Shown here: positions 58,268 to 64,000 of the stretch, one piece after another
Numbering within the stretch: the stretch's first letter is position 1
Layout: each line of letters opens with the position of its first letter
Origin: Bacteroides sp. 43_108
GTDB lineage: Bacteria > Bacteroidota > Bacteroidia > Bacteroidales > Bacteroidaceae
Length of the DNA stretch: 64,000 bases
Direction: 5' to 3'
Assembly: GCA_001915545.1 (NCBI GenBank)
Contig: MNQS01000022.1
Location: 1-64,000, forward strand
Notes under the pieces: model-generated
What the model saw: only the letters and a program-made list of their open reading frames with translations
Database searches by the model: none
What the model was told of the DNA's origin: nothing
Translations under genes and position numbers: made by a program

Positions 58268-61200
58268 ATGAAGAGCCGAATAGCTGTATTATGTATGTTG
58301 GCGTTGTTTGCCATGAGCCTTTGTCTTTCTGTTGTGTCATGCGGCGGAGGAGGCAATGTTGGTGTCGATGCCTTGAACGACAGCGCCTACAAGATGCGTT
58401 ATCGTTCATTGGACTCCACGTATATGTATGCGAGCATGGCCCACGACATGTCAGGCTCTTATTCTGACGGTAAATATGAAGCCATGTGTTATATGGCTTT
58501 CGTAAGAATGATGCACATGGATTATGACAGCGCAAGAGCTATATATAATACAGTCGGGAAAAGTACATCCAACCAGTTGCTGAAACTGATATCAGATGTT
58601 GGACAGATGAGGATATGTCAGCGCACTTCGGACAACCGTGAATTTTATGATCATAGGTTTGCCGCAATGGAATGTATCGACCGTATCGAGAACGAGTCGG
58701 ATAATCTGAATGAAAGGCAGAAAAGACTGTTTGACTATGCGAGAAGCGAATTTCATCTGGTTTCATGTGATTTCTATCATAGTTTGCGTCAGGAATCTCA
58801 GGCTATGAATGAAATGTCCTATCTGACAGACCATCGTGAACTTGTAGAGGATGACGATGCTCAGATGGCATATTATTGCTACATGATGGGACGGGGCGGA
58901 TTCAAGGGAAAAGGTTCTTTTGAGGAAATGCGCAATGAAGAAATGCGTATGCTTTCCCGATGTCTCATGATCAGCCATATATCGGGCAACAGCTATTTTG
59001 AATCTAACGCAATGTTGTCTATAGCAGACATTCTTGTAGATGCCGATTCGCTGATATACTCACGTGTGGGCTTTTTGAAAGATATGTTTTCTGTGCGTGG
59101 AGGTGATGTCAGTGTGTTGCCTCTTATGATGGCAGAATGGTCGTTGGAGAAGGCTCGCGATTACGGCAACATATATACGATGTCGAAGGCCTACGTCACA
59201 ATGTCACATTATTATTTCTATCACGGACGTTATGACGAGGCGCTGGAATGTTTGGGAAATGCTCTTCATTTTGTCAACGAACATCATAGCAGATATTATG
59301 GTTTTGAAAATCCAGAAGACAGTTTGTCTGTTTTTGAGGTCGAGGCTGATTCTGTTTCTACCGAGATGAAATGGATTGCCGACGACAGGATAAAGACTGT
59401 GCCGGCATGGATTGCCGACATACGCGAGATGTTGAGCATGACGTACAGTGCAAAGGGCATGAAGCGCGAGTCGGATTACAATAGAAACATATATCTCGAC
59501 ATACTTGATGCTACACGTCAGGACATGGAGATGCAGAGCCGTTACGACAATCTCCTGCAGAGAGAAAAAAACATTAATGCACTTCTGCTGTTTGTGGCTG
59601 TTGTAGCTGTTGCTGTCATAACCCTTGTGGTTGTTTGGGGAAGACGTTTGAGAAGAAACGGATTCTTTATAGTCGATAAACTGTCTAAAGTGCTTGAGAT
59701 ATGCAGACGGATAACCGGCTCTGTTCCTGCAGATGTTTCTAATGTAGACGACATACGTACGGCTGTGATGTCTTCTGTCGACAGTGATGTTCGTTCGCTG
59801 TTTCCGGATCTAGGTGATGACTTGTATAGAGAGAAGCGTGGAATGGCTTTCTACGATAAGGAAATGATAAGAGTCATACAGGTGTTCTATGAGTGGACAG
59901 TAAGAAACGGTGAGATGTATCTTGGCTTGGGAGGTGAGCGCCGCAAGCTTGAGGAAGAACGAGCAATGCATGAGTTGCGCATTGTCGGAAACAAACGCGA
60001 CAATATTGACAAATGTACTTGTCTTTCCATCGTGTATGGCATCACGCCGTATCTTGACCGTATCGTATGTGAGGTTAAGAAGATGCTTGCTGATGTCAAT
60101 GCTGAACAGAACGGCGAAAGATTGAAATATGTTTCAGAGCTTGTCGACAAAATAAATGACTACAACGATGTTCTTCTGCATTGGATTAAAATGAGGCAAG
60201 GTACAGTGAGTCTGCACGTAGAGACATTTTCACTTGCTCCTCTTTTTGAAACACTCCGCAAGAGCAGAAACGCTTTCAGCATGAAAGGTATATTGCTTGA
60301 TGTGGTTGCTTCTGACAGTTGTGTTAAGGCTGATAAGGCTCTGACTCTTTTCATGATGAACACCCTGCTTGAGAATGCACGCAAATTTACACCAGAAGGC
60401 GGTAAAGTCTGTCTTGGTGCTGTGGACGGAGAAAAGTATGTGGAGATATATGTTGCCGACACCGGATGCGGACTCTCAGAAGCTGATGTAGACAAAATTG
60501 TCAATGAAAAGGTGTATGATTCCAGCACAATAGGCAATGACAGTGCTTCGGCAGGAAATAAGGGCAGTGGATTCGGACTGATGAACTGCAGGGGCATCAT
60601 AGAAAAATATAAGAAGACCAGTTCTTTGTTTTCTGTATGTGCTTTTGGGGTGGAAAGCAGATTGGGGCAGGGCAGCCGTTTCTTTTTCCGATTGCCGAAG
60701 AGCGTGGCAAAGACTTTGTGCTTGCTGGCTTTTGTTATTTCAGCTTTCATGCCTATCTCTTGTGGCCATACGATTGGTTCGACAGATAATACTTCTGAAG
60801 CAGATTCCGTTGTGTGGTCACCTGATGATCCTCGTCTGAAGAAAGCTTCATTCTATGCTGATCAGGCTTATTTCTGCAATGTCGACGGCTACTATGAATA
60901 TGCTTTGACATATATCGATTCTGCCCGCATGATGCTCAATGATTACTATCTCAGCGTTTGCCCAGAAGGAAATGAACTTATGAGCATGAGCGGTACACTC
61001 AACATGCCTGAAATAGATTTGTGGAATCGTGGTTTCAATACGGATTATCATGTCATTCTCGACATTCGCAATGAAGCTGCCATCGCAGCTCTTGCACTTA
61101 AGAGATGGAACGTATATCATTATAACAATGAGGTTTATACGCGTCTATATAAACTTATGGCGCAGGACAAGAACATTGAACAGTACTGCAACGACTTGCA

Positions 61201-62533
61201 GGAATCGTATACCAATAAGCTGACCATCATTATATTGATTGTTACGATGATAGTCCTCGGTCTTGCAGCTTATTATATGATGTACTACAGGCACAATCAG
61301 CTGTTTCTGCTGAACATGTCGCAACTGCTTCGTTTCAACAGACGTATGTTCTCTTTTACAGCTGGTGGGGAGTCCCTGGACCGTGAAGATGAAAGAATAG
61401 GTCGTTATGTGGAGATTCTCCATGAAGGTATCAACGACATACATCTGTCAGATGGAGTGGCATTGTGCGTACCTTCGGGTGAGGCTGGAACCTTGCGTTT
61501 CTCTTTTTCAAACGGGTGTCCTGAACGTGAATATCTTGAAGAAATGATGAAGAGTACGTATCAGAATCGTCGTCAGTATGATTCTGCAGGAACATTACGT
61601 ACTTATCCGCTTACCATTGAAAACGACGGCGAAAATGTCATGGTTGGCGTGCTTGCTGTGGTTGTGCACAACTCTTCGCTTTCCGACGATGAGGAAATCA
61701 TCATAAAGCTTATTGCACAGTTTACGGCCATACATCTTTTTTATTCAAAGATAAAATTGGATTCCAAACTGGTTGACATAGAACTGCTGGAGGATGAGAA
61801 ACGTAGGGCTGAGATGGAAGAAAATGCTATACACGTGCAGAACATGGTGCTCGATAATTGTCTTTCCACAATAAAACATGAGACAATGTATTATCCGAAC
61901 AGAATCCGCAAGATTGTAGACGACTTGATTTCTGCAGATGGCAGTCCCGATAAATCTGCCATTGTTTCTATGGACGAACTTGTATGCTACTATAAGGAAG
62001 TGTTTACGCTGTTGAGCATGTGCGCTGCGCGTCAGCTTGACAATGTGATGTTCCGCAGACGCAGGTTTGAAGTTGCCGTCTTGGGAGAATATGCACGTCG
62101 CCGTTTCGACAAACTAAACCGAAAGGCACATCTCGATGTCGTATTCAATATAGCGAGTCCATCTAAAAAACTCAAGGCTGTAGGAGATGTAATTTTGCTG
62201 GAATATCTGGTTGACAGTTTGCTGACTGAGGCTTTCCAGTGTGCTGAACCAGGAACATTGAGTTTGGATTTCTCCGAAAGAGGCGATTTTGTTGCTTTTA
62301 CTTTTACGGACGAACGTAGGACATACGACGAACAGACACTCAACAGTTTGTTTTATCCAGACTCTCTCAGCATTGATTCTCAGCATGGCACGCTTAATGG
62401 CACGCAATTTCTTGTTTGCAGGCAGATAATACGTGAGCACGATAATTGTGCTGGTCGTCGCGGATGCCGTATTTATGCTGAACGGGCGCAACGCGGATTC
62501 AGAATAGTTTTCACTATACCGTTGTCTGCTTGA
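58268..62533 (+). CDS. Double sensor histidine-kinase-like protein (DUF5112/DUF5113-like)
   Basis: A 1,421-residue membrane protein made of two sensor-kinase-like halves. Half 1 has a lipobox (VVSC, Cys25), a TPR-like helical periplasmic region (about 40-430), a transmembrane helix (about 437-459), a DHp-like helix pair (KCTCLSIVYGITPYLDRI from 582) and a HATPase domain with N-box Asn703 (LLENARKFTPEGG), G1 DTGCGLS (731-737) and G2 GSGFGLMNC (766-774). Half 2 has a second hydrophobic, lipobox-like segment (816-832, ending PISC), a periplasmic part (about 833-984), a helix (985-1005), a GAF-like stretch, a DHp-like CLSTIKHETMYYPNRI with His1204, and a terminal domain lacking recognisable N, G1 and G2 boxes. 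Half 1 has Gly591 where half 2 has His1204. The response regulator gene follows after 91 bp. Confidence 0.82.
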   Translation: MKSRIAVLCMLALFAMSLCLSVVSCGGGGNVGVDALNDSAYKMRYRSLDSTYMYASMAHDMSGSYSDGKYEAMCYMAFVRMMHMDYDSARAIYNTVGKSTSNQLLKLISDVGQMRICQRTSDNREFYDHRFAAMECIDRIENESDNLNERQKRLFDYARSEFHLVSCDFYHSLRQESQAMNEMSYLTDHRELVEDDDAQMAYYCYMMGRGGFKGKGSFEEMRNEEMRMLSRCLMISHISGNSYFESNAMLSIADILVDADSLIYSRVGFLKDMFSVRGGDVSVLPLMMAEWSLEKARDYGNIYTMSKAYVTMSHYYFYHGRYDEALECLGNALHFVNEHHSRYYGFENPEDSLSVFEVEADSVSTEMKWIADDRIKTVPAWIADIREMLSMTYSAKGMKRESDYNRNIYLDILDATRQDMEMQSRYDNLLQREKNINALLLFVAVVAVAVITLVVVWGRRLRRNGFFIVDKLSKVLEICRRITGSVPADVSNVDDIRTAVMSSVDSDVRSLFPDLGDDLYREKRGMAFYDKEMIRVIQVFYEWTVRNGEMYLGLGGERRKLEEERAMHELRIVGNKRDNIDKCTCLSIVYGITPYLDRIVCEVKKMLADVNAEQNGERLKYVSELVDKINDYNDVLLHWIKMRQGTVSLHVETFSLAPLFETLRKSRNAFSMKGILLDVVASDSCVKADKALTLFMMNTLLENARKFTPEGGKVCLGAVDGEKYVEIYVADTGCGLSEADVDKIVNEKVYDSSTIGNDSASAGNKGSGFGLMNCRGIIEKYKKTSSLFSVCAFGVESRLGQGSRFFFRLPKSVAKTLCLLAFVISAFMPISCGHTIGSTDNTSEADSVVWSPDDPRLKKASFYADQAYFCNVDGYYEYALTYIDSARMMLNDYYLSVCPEGNELMSMSGTLNMPEIDLWNRGFNTDYHVILDIRNEAAIAALALKRWNVYHYNNEVYTRLYKLMAQDKNIEQYCNDLQESYTNKLTIIILIVTMIVLGLAAYYMMYYRHNQLFLLNMSQLLRFNRRMFSFTAGGESLDREDERIGRYVEILHEGINDIHLSDGVALCVPSGEAGTLRFSFSNGCPEREYLEEMMKSTYQNRRQYDSAGTLRTYPLTIENDGENVMVGVLAVVVHNSSLSDDEEIIIKLIAQFTAIHLFYSKIKLDSKLVDIELLEDEKRRAEMEENAIHVQNMVLDNCLSTIKHETMYYPNRIRKIVDDLISADGSPDKSAIVSMDELVCYYKEVFTLLSMCAARQLDNVMFRRRRFEVAVLGEYARRRFDKLNRKAHLDVVFNIASPSKKLKAVGDVILLEYLVDSLLTEAFQCAEPGTLSLDFSERGDFVAFTFTDERRTYDEQTLNSLFYPDSLSIDSQHGTLNGTQFLVCRQIIREHDNCAGRRGCRIYAERAQRGFRIVFTIPLSA

Positions 62534-62624
62534 CAGTCTCGGGCATTGAGCTGTCAGAAATTGTGTTCTATAAAAGGATTTATTTAGTAATGATAATTGT
62601 TTAACATAAAAGAAATATTTCAAC

Positions 62625-63347
62625 GTGGATAAGTTTAAAGTTATAATAGTAGAAGATGTCAAGCTTGAACTCAAGGGAACTGAAGAGATTTTTCGTAACG
62701 AGATACCTCAGGCTGAAGTTATTGGTACTGCTATGACCGAGTCTGATTTCTGGTCACTGATGGAAAAGCAGGAACCGGATCTCGTACTGCTGGATTTAGG
62801 TCTGGGCGGTTCTACAACTGTCGGTGTTGACATTTGTCGTAATATTCGTTCGCGCTATCCGCATGTGCATGTACTTATATTTACTGGCGAGATTTTGAAT
62901 GAGAAACTCTGGGTTGACGTGCTTGATGCAGGGGCAGACGGCATTATTCTCAAGTGTGGAGAACTTCTTACCAGCGGTGATGTTCAGAGCGTTATTGACG
63001 GCAAGAAACTTGTATTCAATCAGCCTATTCTGGAAAAGATTGTTGAACGTTTCCGTCAATCGGTACTTAATGAAAACAAGCGACAAGAAGCGATAGTAGA
63101 CTATGATATTGACGAGTATGACGAGCGTATGCTCAGACACCTGGCTCTTGGCTATACGAAAGAAATGATTGCATCGCTCAAGGGTATGCCGTTCGGTGTA
63201 AAATCTCTCGAGAAGCGTCAGAACGACCTGATTTCGCGTCTTTTCCCAGACAATGAAAGGGGTGGCATAAATGCTACACGTCTTGTGACCAGAGCATTGG
63301 AGCTTCGCATAATAGATATAGACAATTTGGAACCAGATGATGAATAA
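62625..63347 (+). CDS. Response regulator (receiver plus C-terminal helix-turn-helix)
   Basis: A 240-residue protein. The receiver domain (about 1-130) has acidic Glu10/Asp11 in IIVEDVKLE, the phospho-acceptor Asp57 in PDLVLLDLGLGG, Thr in VLIFTGE and Lys in IILKCGE. The C-terminal part (about 160-240) starts YDERMLRHLALGYTKEMIAS and has a LuxR-like helix pattern (GVKSLEKRQNDLISRLF) that differs from standard GerE; it resembles a DUF5932-type output. The start is GTG (62625), as no in-frame ATG lies near. It is 91 bp after the double kinase and overlaps the next start by about 8-11 bases, so one operon. Confidence 0.88.
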   Translation: MDKFKVIIVEDVKLELKGTEEIFRNEIPQAEVIGTAMTESDFWSLMEKQEPDLVLLDLGLGGSTTVGVDICRNIRSRYPHVHVLIFTGEILNEKLWVDVLDAGADGIILKCGELLTSGDVQSVIDGKKLVFNQPILEKIVERFRQSVLNENKRQEAIVDYDIDEYDERMLRHLALGYTKEMIASLKGMPFGVKSLEKRQNDLISRLFPDNERGGINATRLVTRALELRIIDIDNLEPDDE

Positions 63348-64000
63348 CCTGCTTAAGCGCCTGCCGCTTATCATGATTGCATCCATTCTGTTGGTTGCTT
63401 TCCTTTCGCTTATAGGAGGAGTATACGAATGGAACGTGCGCAGTCTTGTCAGTTCCGACGGTCTTAGATGGTCGGTTTCCCACATTGTGTCCAATATCGG
63501 CATGGCCCGTTTGCAGTATGTCGTTTTTGCACTCATTGGTTTAGGTGTGTTTGTCGAGTCGGGGCTTCCTGCTGTAGTTTGCGGACATCGGTCGCTCAAG
63601 CAGCGCAGGGCGTTCATGCTGACACTGCTTGTTGTAATAGTGTATGTTTCGCTTGTTTTAGGAATGATTCTTTTCCGCGGAGGACCTCTTCTTAGTGCAG
63701 TTGGAACTGTAGCACATTCTTCGTTTCTCAAAGGACTTCCAGGAATGGCGGTATTGCTTATGATTATTGCTGGCAATGTTTATGGTTATACGTCAGGCCG
63801 TTTCGTGTCGCTCGCGGATACAATCGATGCTCATGTTGCTCTTTTGAGATCAATGGCTCCATATTTTCTTACGTTGGTAATTGCCTCTGAACTTGTGGGA
63901 TGCATACGTTACGTATGTGCCGTTTCTTCTGAAGTTTCGGATATTTACATGACTGTGTTTGAGTATGTGGTTTATTACCTGCCTTTGATTCTGCATCTTT
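63340..64000 (+). CDS. AbgT-like membrane transporter, partial (runs off window)
   Basis: The frame starts MNNLLKRLPLIMIASILLVA (an ATG one codon earlier, 63337, is equally good) and stays open to the window edge, at least 220 residues. It has about five hydrophobic helices so far: one near 8-28, then 60-80, 98-116, 140-160 and 175-195. The N-terminal VYEWNVRSLVSSDGLRWSVS and the later GYTSGRFVSLADTIDAHVAL recall Bacteroidetes AbgT-family (p-aminobenzoyl-glutamate transporter-like) proteins. It overlaps the response regulator stop by 8 bases, indicating translational coupling. Transport substrate unknown; assignment is from a partial sequence. Confidence 0.6.
   Translation, partial: MNNLLKRLPLIMIASILLVAFLSLIGGVYEWNVRSLVSSDGLRWSVSHIVSNIGMARLQYVVFALIGLGVFVESGLPAVVCGHRSLKQRRAFMLTLLVVIVYVSLVLGMILFRGGPLLSAVGTVAHSSFLKGLPGMAVLLMIIAGNVYGYTSGRFVSLADTIDAHVALLRSMAPYFLTLVIASELVGCIRYVCAVSSEVSDIYMTVFEYVVYYLPLILHL

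Overview
The window looks like chromosomal DNA of a member of Bacteroidales, most likely Prevotellaceae. This rests on promoters of the TTTG-N20-TAnnTTTG type, tRNA genes without an encoded CCA, many signal-peptide or lipobox proteins with glycan-degrading domains, a Bacteroidetes-type OadG, domains typical of that phylum (DUF4494, a DUF5112/5113-like kinase), and remnants of Bacteroides-type mobilization and IS4-like genes. The genus is an inference.

Layout. 0-3.3 kb: threonine ammonia-lyase (ilvA) sits between two non-coding tracts built almost wholly of hairpin-forming repeats. 3.3-8.3 kb: acyl-CoA synthetase, 2-hydroxyacid dehydrogenase, Crp/Fnr regulator, YggS-type PLP protein, DUF4494. 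8.4-14.6 kb: secreted GH30-like and GH97 glycosidases, a small NOSP-family protein, a DUF4112 membrane protein. 14.9-16.1 kb: eleven tRNA genes, the last two (Lys, Ser) being a near-exact duplicate of the preceding two. 16.2-19.4 kb: an AT-rich accessory stretch with orphan genes, a frameshifted mobilization-gene remnant and an IS4-like transposase tail. 19.4-31.3 kb: exporters, a TlpA-like lipoprotein, a tandem-domain esterase, a nitroreductase-like lipoprotein, and a GH43 plus beta-helix pair. 31.3-38.8 kb: nucleotidyltransferase, SWIM-SNF2 helicase, hydrolase, class A beta-lactamase, a YqaE-like small membrane protein, exonuclease III, MmcQ/YjbR. 38.9-43.4 kb: AraC regulator and a four-gene cluster fitting the early oxidative steps of L-fucose (or L-galactose) breakdown. 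43.7-47.7 kb: secreted orphan protein, pyrK-pyrD, membrane-anchored nuclease. 47.8-52.8 kb: tRNA-Thr and a sodium-pumping methylmalonyl-CoA decarboxylase operon with its epimerase. 53.2-57.7 kb: MacAB-like exporter with two permeases and an adaptor. 58.3-64.0 kb: a 1,421-residue double histidine-kinase-like protein, its response regulator and the start of an AbgT-like membrane protein that runs off the window.

How it fits together. The decarboxylase operon plus epimerase is the propionate-forming end of succinate fermentation and stores decarboxylation energy as a sodium gradient. The glycosidases, esterase and sugar-oxidation cluster point to a glycan-using gut-type anaerobe, although no SusC/SusD pair is present. 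The two most unusual things are (1) the hairpin arrays around ilvA, where a fixed linker alternates with stems of unrelated sequence that are nonetheless self-complementary, and (2) the double sensor kinase, whose first half appears to keep the ATP site but lose the phospho-acceptor histidine while the second half shows the reverse.
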